A model generated the notes under the pieces. That model was not told the origin of the DNA and ran no database searches. It worked only from the letters and a program-made list of their open reading frames with translations. 37,287 nt of DNA from Chara braunii (Eukaryota; Streptophyta; Charophyceae; Charales; Characeae), in contig BFEA01000113.1 of NCBI GenBank assembly GCA_003427395.1, forward strand, positions 195,494 through 232,780, in the 5' to 3' direction. Position numbers and translations under genes: made by a program. Positions 18,401 to 25,090 of this stretch are shown here, one piece after another. How positions within the stretch are numbered: the first letter of the stretch is position 1; every line of letters begins with the position of its first letter.

Positions 18401-19542
18401 TTGCTCTTCATTTGACCTCACTTGTTGACGCGCAACCATCCCATCCAGCCTGCTGCACAGCCCCAGGGGCCTAAAAAATCTGAGATAAAGTCTTTTAATT
18501 TGTAATGGATGGTAGCTAGCATCAACTTCTAATCATTTCCCAAAGCTCATTACAGGCAAAGAAAAATGAAAAAAAGCAATGAAGAAAGGGCTCAGAGAAA
18601 AATGGCTCAGCACCGTCAGCAGAGAAAGGACGCTGAGAACAGGACCAGTTGTAAATTGTGATGACTACACCTTATGTCGAAAGGAGGATGGTAGACAATT
18701 TTTTCCCTGCCCTTTTTTTGCTCCTCATTTGACCTCACTTGTTGACGCGCAACTGGTTTCATGGCTGATCAGTGATTTCCGCATAACTGTCATTTGGACT
18801 TTGCGAAGTTGGAAGGTATGACCTAAAGGTTCTGATTCAAAAGCACTGTTTTTGAACTTTTTCAGCTCTTTCGAACGAGGTCTCAAGTTCAAACACTTCT
18901 CAACCTGCTGTTCTTTGGTGTTGCATGTTGCAAGTTATTTGACTGTTTCTCAGGAGTTCATTAGCTTCATATCCAAAGGGAGGGGGGAGGTGGATGGGGG
19001 AAGGGGGACGGGGGAAAGGGAAAGGAAAAGGGGGGCTGCTATGAGACTGAACAAGAAAAAGGAACGATACAGAGAAAATTAGCATGGCAAAAAGGAAGAG
19101 GAAGAAAAAAAAAGGAAGAGGAAGAAAAAAAGAAAAGAAAGAGCGAGAAAAAAAAGAGGGAAAGTATTCGCACCGCTGTGGGGCTCGAGTTGCGATCTGA
19201 TTAGGACAGCAAAAGAAGTTCACGAATGATGCCCCCTCCTGGAGGAGACTGTCCTTGGGGCTGTCACAAGATATCTGATCTCCCCACTGGTCGAGTACAA
19301 CGACAGGCACCTCTTGAGGCCTAGCATCCACCCTCTACTTCGATCTGGACTACTTGAACAAAAAAAAAAAAAAAAAAAAAAAAAGTGGAAAAAACAAACA
19401 AACCTACTCACCTTGGAAAGGTCCAGCACATCATTAATGAGATTAACCAGGGCATTACCACTTGACTGGGCTGTCAGCGCATAATCCAACTGGGTGGGGT
19501 CGAGATCGGTATCCAGCAAGAGGGAGATCATCCCAAGCATAC
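3887..19542 (-). CDS. Histidine kinase of cytokinin-receptor (AHK2/3/4) type, four internal exons, partial
   Basis: Four exons join in phase: 19542-19412, 17117-16958, 6301-6269 and 4885-3887 (131, 160, 33 and 999 bp; 441 codons, no stop). Seen in order: end of the HisKA dimerisation helices ([19 protein letters not shown], then [10 protein letters not shown]), [35 protein letters not shown] (N-box region), [16 protein letters not shown], a long serine/glycine/lysine insert, a [10 protein letters not shown] stretch, and [14 protein letters not shown] (G1 box). In plants, AHK2/3/4 are membrane receptors that autophosphorylate on histidine when cytokinin binds and relay phosphate through a receiver domain to HPt proteins. 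The RFRQ..NL.GN..KFTE.GHI pattern and the TLxG..AAD segment favour that group over AHK1, CKI1 or ethylene receptors. The SHEIRTP histidine exon, CHASE domain, G2 box and receiver were not found, so ligand binding is inferred only from family resemblance. Confidence 0.88.
4410..4665 (-). repeat. 36-bp coding minisatellite (12-residue repeats) in the kinase
   Basis: About seven tandem 36-bp units encode variants of [12 protein letters not shown]. The plus strand shows the recurring block GGCAAGGCGCCCGATTTCCC. Central units are nearly identical (alanine, arginine or threonine at one position), and outer units drift ([24 protein letters not shown]). All length changes keep the frame. Each unit adds one or two basic residues and two or three serines. 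Confidence 0.9.
4891..4940 (-). promoter_or_regulatory. G-tract between pyrimidine tract and acceptor of exon d
   Basis: On the transcribed strand a pyrimidine stretch (TTTTTTTTCCTCC then CTTTTTTT) is followed by 8 G, one T and 13 G, then TGAAATGAGCAG and the exon. A G-run in this place is unusual for a 3' splice site and could fold as a quadruplex in RNA. Homopolymer length may also be inaccurate in the assembly. Confidence 0.5.
5114..5190 (+). repeat. tRNA-derived SINE head
   Basis: The A box TAGCTCAGTTGG (5123) matches the polymerase III consensus exactly, and GGGTCCGAGCC (5166) is a B-box variant 43 bases on, as in a tRNA. The acceptor and anticodon stems do not pair well, so it is not a functional tRNA. 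A unique body to about 5460 and a GAAAGAATTT repeat at 5559-5583 may be the SINE body and tail. Confidence 0.6.
5744..5861. mobile_element. Small TIR element family D, copy 1
   Basis: The left arm CTACCTTCTTCCCCCGAATA, continuing CAGCGTACGGTCATTATA, pairs with the right arm TATAATGACCGTACGTTGTA, continuing TTCGGGGAACAAGG. Arms are about 38-45 bp. A second copy with the same core (CGAATA, CGTAC, GTCATT) lies at 21074-21182. Confidence 0.8.
5922..5993 (-). pseudogene. Decayed copy of the start of kinase exon d, inside the preceding intron
   Basis: The stretch from CTAAGCGTATTGATAGCAG to GCTCATTC closely matches 4847-4896, by eye about 85 percent. It covers the last bases of the intron and about 45 bases of exon d. 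The acceptor CAG is now CCG, and a two-base length change breaks the frame (NASKLTEQG, then a shift). It lies about 1 kb upstream of the real exon in transcript order. It is too short and broken to be used, but shows that the junction was duplicated. Confidence 0.8.
6119..6231. mobile_element. Small TIR element family C, copy 4 (inverted)
   Basis: The interior GAAGATTCATTCTCGTTTTG is the reverse complement of the 1836-1958 copy, and TGGTGAGTAGTGGAGCAAGC is its terminal arm. The left arm is mutated. It lies 38 bp from the 33-bp kinase micro-exon, on its downstream side. Confidence 0.65.
6269..6301 (-). CDS. Kinase exon c: 33-bp micro-exon ([10 protein letters not shown])
   Basis: The micro-exon lies between acceptor TGACTGCAG and donor ATAG|GTGAGGCC. 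It reads GG-AGA-TTC-AGG-CAA-GTG-TTG-GTG-AAC-CTC-ATA-G. Two leading bases complete the Gly of GDPG from exon b, and the last base starts the Gly that exon d completes. The peptide [12 protein letters not shown] is the first half of the ATPase N box, diagnostic of the family. Despite its length the call is safe, because phase and protein match on both sides. Confidence 0.87.
6565..6730. mobile_element. Foldback element family A, copy 4
   Basis: GGGCCAAGGTCTCACCGGCA at the left, with inner arms GCGCCTGAATCTGGATGGGT and CATGTCCAGATTCAGGCGTT, then AATCCAATCCTACTTGCTAG at the right. It lies in the giant kinase intron. Confidence 0.75.
6899..7064. mobile_element. Foldback element family A, copy 5
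   Basis: The left end GGGCCAGATCCCACTGGCAA and right end TTGCCAGTGGGATCTGGCCC are perfect complements, the best ends in the family. The 10-mer GTAGTAAGAA occurs on both sides (6881 and 7067) and may be a target duplication, although the left one sits 8 bases away from the paired end. Confidence 0.8.
7379..7424 (+). repeat. 76-bp dispersed repeat R76, degenerate copy
   Basis: TTCTGGGGGGGCATCAGTCC, then GGTTACTTATCCCCAGCAAG, resembles the better copies at 16821-16893 (-), 21971-22045 (+) and 23444-23517 (+). Confidence 0.45.
7515..7606 (-). repeat. tRNA-like SINE fragment, copy 3
   Basis: On the minus strand CAGCTCAGTTGGTAC is an A-box-like motif and GCTCGAATCC, about 40 bases on, is a B box. 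The tail (CACATGCAATCAGACGAGCA) recurs in degenerate form near 19995-20035. Confidence 0.5.
7741..7760. other. Ambiguous bases in a T-run
   Basis: Five N bases are scattered in a T homopolymer, so sequence quality is low. From 7610 to about 9420 I see only simple repeats, GC-rich hairpin-like blocks (7850-7915 and 8275-8315) and an R45 copy, with no gene. Confidence 0.6.
9426..11138 (+). pseudogene. LINE-A ORF1 region, broken
   Basis: Open pieces at 9426-9635, 9732-10001, 9992-10639 and 10674-11138 lie in two frames. The first parts are very basic ([10 protein letters not shown]), the middle is acidic, with a compact helical-looking segment ([19 protein letters not shown]), and the last part is basic again. 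I see no CCHC zinc knuckle and no clear RRM. The place, just before the endonuclease, fits LINE ORF1, which binds the element's RNA. Confidence 0.6.
11180..11940 (+). pseudogene. LINE-A ORF2, endonuclease domain
   Basis: APE-type motifs appear in order: [34 protein letters not shown], then SRIDLILMS after a frame change near 11900, and GVDHK at about 12010. This domain nicks the target DNA. The family has a catalytic Glu in the QETH motif; here it is Lys (QKTH). Frame changes near 11640 and 11920 also break the gene. Confidence 0.8.
11933..12845 (+). pseudogene. LINE-A ORF2, linker and RT N-terminus
   Basis: After the endonuclease, a lysine-rich linker leads to [17 protein letters not shown] and DDLPKEF, the usual start of LINE reverse transcriptase. 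Two in-frame TGA codons stand where LINE-C has Trp (KEFW..IWP). The frame is then cut by the TIR element at 12866. Confidence 0.75.
12866..13161. mobile_element. TIR element F (296 bp) inserted in the LINE-A RT, TSD TAAC
   Basis: The ends AACTAACATTTCGTTAAAAC and, reverse complemented, AACTGACATTTCGTTAAAAC start arms of about 46 bp, nearly perfect. The 4-bp sequence TAAC flanks it at 12862-12865 and 13162-13165. Dropping the element and one TAAC restores ATT-CTA-ACT-CTG-TTG-TAC, matching the VVTLLYKKG motif of LINE-C, so the borders are well supported. Each arm holds an 11-base direct repeat (AACTGACATTT). No coding capacity. Confidence 0.92.
13166..14428 (+). pseudogene. LINE-A ORF2, reverse transcriptase palm and thumb
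   Basis: Seen in order: [28 protein letters not shown], a TAA at about 13386, [13 protein letters not shown] (first catalytic Asp), [20 protein letters not shown], a frame change near 13638, and [11 protein letters not shown] (FADD, the catalytic pair). The domain copies the LINE RNA at the nicked target. The active-site residues survive, but the frame is broken at least twice. Confidence 0.88.
14456..15034 (+). pseudogene. LINE-A ORF2, C-terminal region, first part
   Basis: [16 protein letters not shown] and the [16 protein letters not shown] segment correspond to the post-RT region of LINE-C (DEILRQPLFGNEWI, WLSWIKNGIWKIDHLW). The coding sequence reaches ISRLVW-type sequence and QDWF at 15032, where TIR element G interrupts it. 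It resumes at 16158 ([10 protein letters not shown]). Confidence 0.7.
15035..16157. mobile_element. TIR element G (1123 bp) inserted in LINE-A, TSD TTT
   Basis: The left end GGGCCTCATTCGACACCACT, continuing ACAAAACCCTTAC, matches the reverse complement of the right end (GGGCCTCGTTCGACACCACT, then ACAAAACCCTTAC) over about 42 bp. TTT flanks both sides (15032-15034, 16158-16160). Removing the element plus one TTT restores CAA-GAC-TGG-TTT-GAC-ATT-CAA (QDWFDIQ). Each end has a subterminal palindrome of the type CCCTTAC..GTAAGGG. The interior is GC-rich, with no transposase recognised. GGG ends and a 3-bp TSD resemble PIF/Harbinger; the inner CACTAC recalls CACTA elements. Confidence 0.9.
16158..16676 (+). 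pseudogene. LINE-A 3' remainder
   Basis: About 30 codons continue ORF2 ([25 protein letters not shown]); the rest has many stops and is probably 3' untranslated sequence. An R45 copy (minus) lies at 16549-16595, and an A-run ends the stretch. Confidence 0.6.
16821..16893 (-). repeat. 76-bp dispersed repeat R76, minus copy
   Basis: GGAACCGGACTGATGCTCCC and CAGAATGGAAAGGAGCC are the reverse complement of the copies at 21971-22045 and 23444-23517. A T/G-rich run (GTTTGTTTGTTTG) adjoins it, as T-runs adjoin the other copies. Confidence 0.75.
16958..17117 (-). CDS. Kinase exon b: HisKA to ATPase linker
   Basis: The acceptor is TGTCTATGCTTTGTACAG and the donor is CCCAG|GTGGACTC, a weaker but valid GT site. 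It encodes [16 protein letters not shown], then a [20 protein letters not shown] stretch and VVVGDP, and ends one base into a Gly codon. Family members have the same order (E..PFD.R....DV..LFSE....K.IELA....D....V.GD.GRFRQ). The intron downstream, to exon c, is 10,656 bp. Confidence 0.87.
17320..17388. other. Short inverted repeat with GC-rich arm
   Basis: TTTCGGAGGCC and GGCCTCCGAAA are perfect 11-base complements about 35 bases apart in the kinase intron 17118-19411. The rest of 17118-18121 shows no gene. Confidence 0.35.
18122..18753. repeat. 317-bp tandem duplication
   Basis: Bases 18122-18438 and 18439-18753 are nearly identical, with about ten substitutions by eye (for example CACCATCAG/CACCGTCAG, GACGGTAGGC/GATGGTAGAC). 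Each unit starts TCCCATCCAGCCTGC and ends GTTGACGCGCAAC. No coding function was recognised. It lies in the kinase intron between exons a and b. Confidence 0.92.
18980..19160. repeat. Purine-rich low-complexity tract
   Basis: GGGGA-type and AGGAAGAGGAAGAAAAAAA-type repeats occupy this part of the intron, in pure purine on the plus strand. Confidence 0.7.
19412..19542 (-). CDS. Kinase exon a: HisKA helices
   Basis: The exon follows a pyrimidine-rich acceptor (CCTTTTTTCCTTCCAG) and ends at AAG|GTGAGTAGG. It opens with two bases that complete a Gly codon, then 43 codons from [14 protein letters not shown] to [10 protein letters not shown]. This is the part of the HisKA domain just after the phospho-acceptor histidine. 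The histidine itself (SHEIRTPMNG in the family) must lie in the previous exon. I searched the minus strand up to 37287 for HEIR-coding sequence and did not find it. The exon ends in phase 0 and joins exon b cleanly. Confidence 0.87.
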
Positions 19543-19802
19543 CTGGAAGGAAAAAAGGGGCATATACCAAGCATGGGAAATCAGAAAAAAACTGAAAAGA
19601 AAAAAGATAGTTAGGGCATAGTCACATGATGACTTTTTTGGCTCCCCTCTGGACGTACTTGCAGTCAGATGCATGCAGGAGACGCTGCAATTTCAGAAAG
19701 ATACATCAAGGGAAGCTCTTGTGTGAGTATGCTGTTAGTCTGTGCCCAACAACACTGAGTTTTACCGTCTCGTTGAACTCCTGGCACATCTGGAACCCGT
19801 TA

Positions 19803-19858
19803 CACCCAGCATACCTGGCAGAAAAGACAGGGCACACACCAAGGCAAGGAAACCGGGA
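19803..19858 (-). pseudogene. Decoy copy of the acceptor of kinase exon a
   Basis: On the minus strand this reads TTTCCTTGCCTTGG, TGTGTGCCC, TTTTCTGCCAG and GTATGCTGGGTG. The real junction about 300 bp downstream reads TTTCCCATGCTTGG, TATATGCCC, TTTTCCTTCCAG and GTATGCTTGGGA. About 53 bp align at roughly three quarters identity across the 3' splice site, then similarity stops. The copy keeps a usable pyrimidine tract and AG but is followed by a stop in the kinase frame. Confidence 0.65.
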
Positions 19859-19989
19859 CGCTTAACCCGCCCGCTACTTGGAGATTCTTGAACTCACCAG
19901 TCCCAGGTAGATCAGATTCTTCGTCAGAACCTTCTTCTTTTTTCTTTTTTTCTTTTTTGGTTCAGAACTTCAGAAGTTAAAATCAGAAC

Positions 19990-20036
19990 TAATTTATTCT
20001 GGTCATCCGATTGTATCTGGATTCGAACTTATTCGC
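19990..20036 (-). repeat. tRNA-like SINE tail fragment, copy 4
   Basis: TTCTGGTCATCCGATTG and ATCTGGATTCGAACTT resemble the B-box and tail section of the 7515-7606 fragment. The A box is not seen. Confidence 0.4.
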
Positions 20037-20446
20037 ACGTTCCTATTTTTATTTCTTTTGTAATAACCCACAAAAGTGCGGACCGTGCAATGTGCATCCT
20101 GTGCTTTTCTGAGGTTTTGCCGTTGTTCTGTGTGTCCGCAGGGATTGCTGCGGTCTGAGTCTGTTCCTGGTAAGGTGGTTGGTGATATCATTTTTTTGTT
20201 CCGCATAGCTAACCGTCTGTCTGAGTACTTGGGGGTGTGTGTAACTGGGAGTGATGGCCTTTGTCTCGATGTTGGCCCTCTCGGGGCTGGTCCTAACCCC
20301 TGTTGCTGCGTTGTTGGCATGTGCAGCAGGTACAGGGCTAGCAGACTGCAGTACGCTCGGAGTAGGTAGGCCCTAGGCGGCCAAAACCAAGTAGTACCGA
20401 GTAGGTAGACAAAGAAGGACAAAAAGGCAGTACTTTTTATAGGCCG

Positions 20447-20945
20447 AGATACGTTCCTGAGGGCATACTTACAGTAGCACACATTTTCATAAAATCGTAA
20501 ATTATAGGTGATTTTTTGGGTCACACGGGCTACGTATTTTGCGTTCTCACGCAAATGGGCACATAAATGTCAGCGGCTTGGACAGCCGCGGGGTTATGTA
20601 TTTCGCAGGAACCTATGGAGGTCCCCACAATTGCGTATTTCTTTTAGACCTGTTTCTTTCTGGACACAAAAAAAAAGAGTTCGACGTTTGGTCGGCAGCT
20701 CTCGTAAGAAAAGAAAAGAAAAAAACAGGAAAAAGGAATGGATTTTGAATTTTTGATGCATCATGCTGTGTGACCCCTCGGCCCGTATAATCGCATTCCT
20801 AGAGCAGGTCGAGACACTGTCCTTTCTGTTTTGTGATGTATACGGGTGTGCTGTGTGACTGGGAAGTGCCGTATAATCGCAAATTGGCTCACATATAATT
20901 TGCGATTGTACATGCTAGCGGGAGTATGCCCTGAGGGCCACTAGG
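20447..20945. mobile_element. TIR element H (about 490 bp), imperfect arms
   Basis: Left CCTGAGGGCATACTTACAGT, then AAATCGTAAATTATAGGTGA, matches the reverse complement of the right end CCTCAGGGCATACTCCCGCT, then CAATCGCAAATTATATGTGA. The arm is about 55 bp with several mismatches. No coding region or clear target duplication was found. Confidence 0.6.
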
Positions 20946-21073
20946 CCTAGGAGAGAGGTCTAGAAGGTACTGGCCTGAATAAAAGCCTGAAAAGGGTCTA
21001 CATCCAGCTCCTGTAGGTAGGTTCTGAGTCTGTCAGTGATTTTCCACCAAAATGGCTGGAAACCAGTAGGGCC

Positions 21074-21182
21074 TACCGTCTTCACCCGAATAGAACGTAC
21101 CGTCATTTTCGCCGCATCTGGACTGAAAGGTGAGCAAAATACGGATATAATGACCGTACGTTCTATTCGGTTGAAGACGGCA
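21074..21182. mobile_element. Small TIR element family D, copy 2
   Basis: The left arm TACCGTCTTCACCCGAATAG, continuing AACGTACCGTCATT, pairs with the right arm AATGACCGTACGTTCTATTC, continuing GGTTGAAGACGGCA. The core is shared with 5744-5861. Confidence 0.8.
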
Positions 21183-21863
21183 GAGATCGAGTAGCTGGGA
21201 AGTCACCAGGTAGTATATCTGGAGGAGTGGTGAGTTGGCCCTCCTCTTTTTCCACTAGCACGGCAGCAATGCTTCTGATCCTGGAGCTTGGTGGATGAAG
21301 CTACACAGCAGCCTAGAGGTGGAGCTGCCGCCCACCCTGGCTTAGGCTGACTTTGGTGGCTGAGCCAGTGCGAAGTAGGAGAAGGGCAAGGCTATGGAGG
21401 TGAAGTAGAGGGAGGAAGATGGAGGATGAAGAAGATGAAGGCGGAGAGCGAAGGAGGATACTTACCTTGGCTAAGGCGGACCTGCATCTTCATCACCTTC
21501 GTTGGTGCTGCACCTAGAAGGCCCCTTAAGGGGGTACAGATTACGGAATACCATATGGTGAACTAGACTTGGAAGTAGTAGTGGGAGGAGGCATAAGAGC
21601 TCCGCGTTGTCCTGTGAGCATCCGGGTTATCGACGTGGATGGGCCACCGCTGGATGGCATACCAAGAGGTGTAGGACGTGGAGGAGGGTCATGGGAGGGG
21701 AGGCCTTTTATGTCACTGACAGTGAGGGGGAGAATTCCGACATTTGATTCTGCCTTTTCCTTTTTTTTTCCCTTTTTTCTTTTCAAACTAAGCTATATCC
21801 TTCTCTCAATATACCTCCCACTACCTACCTAACTAGGAATGGTACACACGTTGATCTACCCTG

Positions 21864-22142
21864 AGCCTATCCCCTTCAGGGTTGAACCTAACCCCTGGCA
21901 ATGGGTGGCATTCCCTGATTCTGGCTTTTCCAGTCATTCTTTTTTTTTTTCTTTTTTTTTTTTTTAATAACAAAACTGGACCTTATGGCCCATGCTCCTT
22001 TTCCATTCTGGGGAGCATCAGTCCGGTTCCTACTCCACCGGCAGCCTATCCCCTTCAGGGTTGAACCTAACCCCTGGCAATGGGTGGCATTCCCTGATTC
22101 TGGCTTTTCCAGTCATTCTTTTTTTTTTTTTTTTTTTTTTAA
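21864..22142. repeat. Direct duplication of a 100-bp block, with an R76 copy between
   Basis: AGCCTATCCCCTTCAGGGTT through GGCTTTTCCAGTCATTC and a T-run occurs at 21864-21966 and again at 22043-22142, 179 bp apart. An R76 copy (21971-22045) lies between and its end overlaps the second block. One N sits at 22145. Confidence 0.88.
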
Positions 22143-22208
22143 TANTGACGCGAAACTGCTGCACTGTGTGCCGGCGCCTTCCTGCTCTGGCACCAGCTGT
22201 CTTCTAGC

Positions 22209-22318
22209 TTGCTGACGTGGTGCATGCCACGCTGTCTTCGACATTGCTGATGTGGTGCATGCCACCCTGTCTACATTGCTGACGTGGCATTGCCACACTG
22301 TCTTCATTGCTGAGTTGG
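22209..22318. repeat. Short tandem repeat, about 32-bp unit
   Basis: Three full units and a partial one of TTGCTGACGTGGTGCATGCC followed by ACGCTGTCTTCGACA. Each unit contains a GTGGTGCATGCCAC-like palindrome. No gene was recognised here. Confidence 0.8.
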
Positions 22319-22379
22319 ACGCGACAAGGAGGGAGATTGGGATCTGTGGATTGATTGAGTGAGAGAGAGGATACTTACC

Positions 22380-22489
22380 TGTTGCTGCTGTTGACTTTGC
22401 ACACGTCTTCTCGGGAGAACTGTGCCACGTGGCACTCTGATGTGATCAGGCCCTGTCAGGCTCGTTTCTTGGACACTGTTTTCTGACAT
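22380..22489 (-). other. Possible first coding exon with strong donor (weak call)
   Basis: An ATG opens 36 codons (MSENSVQETSL to QSQQQQQ) that run straight into CAG|GTAAGTATCC, a near-perfect 5' splice site. It lies upstream of kinase exon a on the same strand. I see no continuation, no family match and no sensor or membrane segment, so I do not attach it to the kinase. Chance is quite possible. Confidence 0.2.
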
Positions 22490-25090
22490 GGAGACGAGGG
22501 GAGGCCCGGAGAAGGAGAGGGAAACGTGGGGCTGGTATCTATGTGGTCATTGATGGATACTTACTCTTCCACCCTCTAAGTCTATTCCCCCCCTTCTCTC
22601 CTTTGTCCATTGGTTACAAGACATTGTAACACGGATCACATTTCATGATTATTGGAGACATTATTTGGCGCTGAGTTATCTTGTACTTCGACGCTTGACG
22701 AGTTTCCTCTGGACTGGGTTCATTACACTTCTCCCGTCCCGTACTTATTATCTCAGCTCGCCCTCTCTTGCCATCTTACAACCGGATGGATGGAAATACC
22801 CCACTTATGTTTGAAGGCACAAAACTAGCCCAATCAAGTTGATATCATGGACGTCTGCAGGGCCAGTTTCAGATCATGAACTTGGACACCTGCAGTGCTG
22901 CACATTAAGGTGCATTCCGACTGCTGTCACTCCTGGATTTCCAGACCTGTGTGGGCTGTCTATGTACGTTTCCCTGCTTCAAAATCCTTATCACATGGCC
23001 ATACCAACGAGAAGCCAAAATTGATCAAGCTTTACCCAATCAAACACCTGTACTAATAGTCGATCCTTCATTGCTACCTGGTGAACTGGGCTCTGACTCA
23101 AAGCCTATGGCTGAGTGCGGATTCTATTTCTTGCATGGGGAAAGGAGCTGCTTCATAGAGTGAGCAAGACTCAGAATGTCTGGGCTATACCCTTCCTTAC
23201 CCTTGGGTATATCCGAGGATCAACAAACCGTCACAGTTGATCAGTCCTCGAGCGTCATCATAGTATCGCCCCAGCCGCCATCACAGCACCTCCATGAGCA
23301 GGTTCTTCTCCGTCTTCGTCTGAGTAAATTCCATCTTCACAACAAGGGCCGTGGGAGAACCTCTTCGTGGACGAACTGCTCCCCAACCACCTCTCCTCAC
23401 TCCCAGATAATCTTTTTTTTTTTGTTTTTTTGTTTTTTTCATACAAAACTGGACCTTATGGCCCAGGCTCCTTTTCCATTCTGGGGAGCATCAGTCCGGT
23501 TCCTACTCCACCGGCAAGTCAAAAGGATAATACATCATAATTACAGACACACGCTTCCTTCTGTATGGCCGAAGGACCCCTGACCAGCATTGATTGCTCC
23601 ATCCATATGGATGGTTGACTGTGTTACGATCCTGGCCAATTTCGAAGTATACATTCATCTGAAAGTACAATGCCATCCAATTGCAAAAAGAAATGAAAGA
23701 ACTTGAGAGGAAAGAGAGGGAAAGAAGAAGAAGAAGAAGTGAGAAAGAAGAAGATGATGATGTACTCCAGCATAGACCAATGTCAAGGCTCTTCTTCTTC
23801 GCCAACCAATCCCTTCCTCCTTATCTCCTCCTCTCTTATTCAAACAAGAAATAACAATAATAATGTTGAATGACTGAACCAGAATCAATGTCCGAATCCC
23901 ACGTCTACTGCAGGCACAATATGAGGTCCACCATAGCCATGGCAACCCTTCCTCTTCCTCTACATACAGGCCGAGGCTATGGTGGACTACTGAGGCTTCA
24001 GCCTCCCGTCCAAAGGACAACCCAAAGCAGCTATGCCGCTGCCCCACTTCAAGGTCATCACCATGCAGCTATGCCGCTGCCCACTCAGCCACCATGCCTG
24101 ACTCTGTCCCGAGCTTCCTTGATGCGGCACTACCCCCACTGGGGCCTTCCTGATGCAGCGCCTAGCAAGGAGATGAAGATGGTGTCTACCATAGCCAGTA
24201 AGTGCCTCGCCACTCTCCTCCTTGGTCCCCTTCTCCCTCTTCCTCCTACCGCCGCTACCGGTAGAGCTCCACCATAGCCAAGGTGGAAGCTTCCGGCTTC
24301 TTCCTCCCAGCAGCGCTGTAGTACCCAGCGCTACTCCAGCCAGCGCTCCAGCAGCGTGTCGCCAAACTTGCACACTGAAGAATGAGGCTGGGCTCTCCGC
24401 CCTGCCTCTTGATATAGCGGCCTACTTGCCTCCTGGGCGGTGACTTCCAGGCCGCTCGGCCTCTCCAAGCAACCGGTACTTCCTCCGTTTCGGAGGGAAA
24501 CATCATTGCAGACCCTGATATTACCCGTACAGGCTCTAGACTCAGACTGGTTGGACTGGTACCGGCCTAGACCTACCCTACCGCTACTGGACTCTAAAAA
24601 TGCCAACTTTATCTTTTTCTGCTCGGCGTCCAGTACCCCCTCACGCCAACTGCAGTGGGGTGCAGTATCGGCCTACCGGCCCACTTGAGTGTTTTTCCGC
24701 TACCCCAAGGGCCACGGGGTCGCTAGCTTCGCCACTTGAGTGTTTTTCCCTGCTACAACCCTCAATGCCACGGCCACACGTAAGTACCGGCCCTACGGGC
24801 CTGCCAAACAAGCAAGTACCCTTGTGGGTCACACACACACTCATACCGACAAGCACTCAGACAGGCACGCAGGTCACAAACACGCACACACAGACAGACT
24901 TAGAAAACACAGCAGAATGCGGGAATCTCAGCAAGGCATCCATTCCATCGGCAGAACTTCAGAAATCAGCAGTGTTCTCAGTCTGTGTTTTGACGGGTCA
25001 TTACAACTGTCAGCTTGCCGTGCTATACCCTTTCCTCTCAGGTCTGCCGCACTAACCTGCCGTACAGGGCCCGAATACCAAGAAAGGATC
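22490..25090. other. Stretch without a recognised gene
   Basis: It holds an R76 copy (23444-23517), a GAA-rich microsatellite (23695-23760), a degenerate segment with repeated CCATAGCC/GGCTATGG words (23925-24290) and a CA-rich repeat near 24830-24890. Several open frames occur on both strands, but none has a recognisable domain or exon pattern. Confidence 0.4.
23444..23517 (+). repeat. 76-bp dispersed repeat R76
   Basis: CAAAACTGGACCTTATGGCC, then TTCCATTCTGGGGAGCATCA, then GTCCGGTTCCTACTCCACCG. It is almost identical to 21971-22045, and both follow a T-rich run. Confidence 0.85.

Noticed and set aside
19626-19712. Further kinase exon upstream of exon a (minus strand)
   Set aside because: An open stretch exists, but it does not encode the expected SHEIRTP motif and lacks matching phase and borders.
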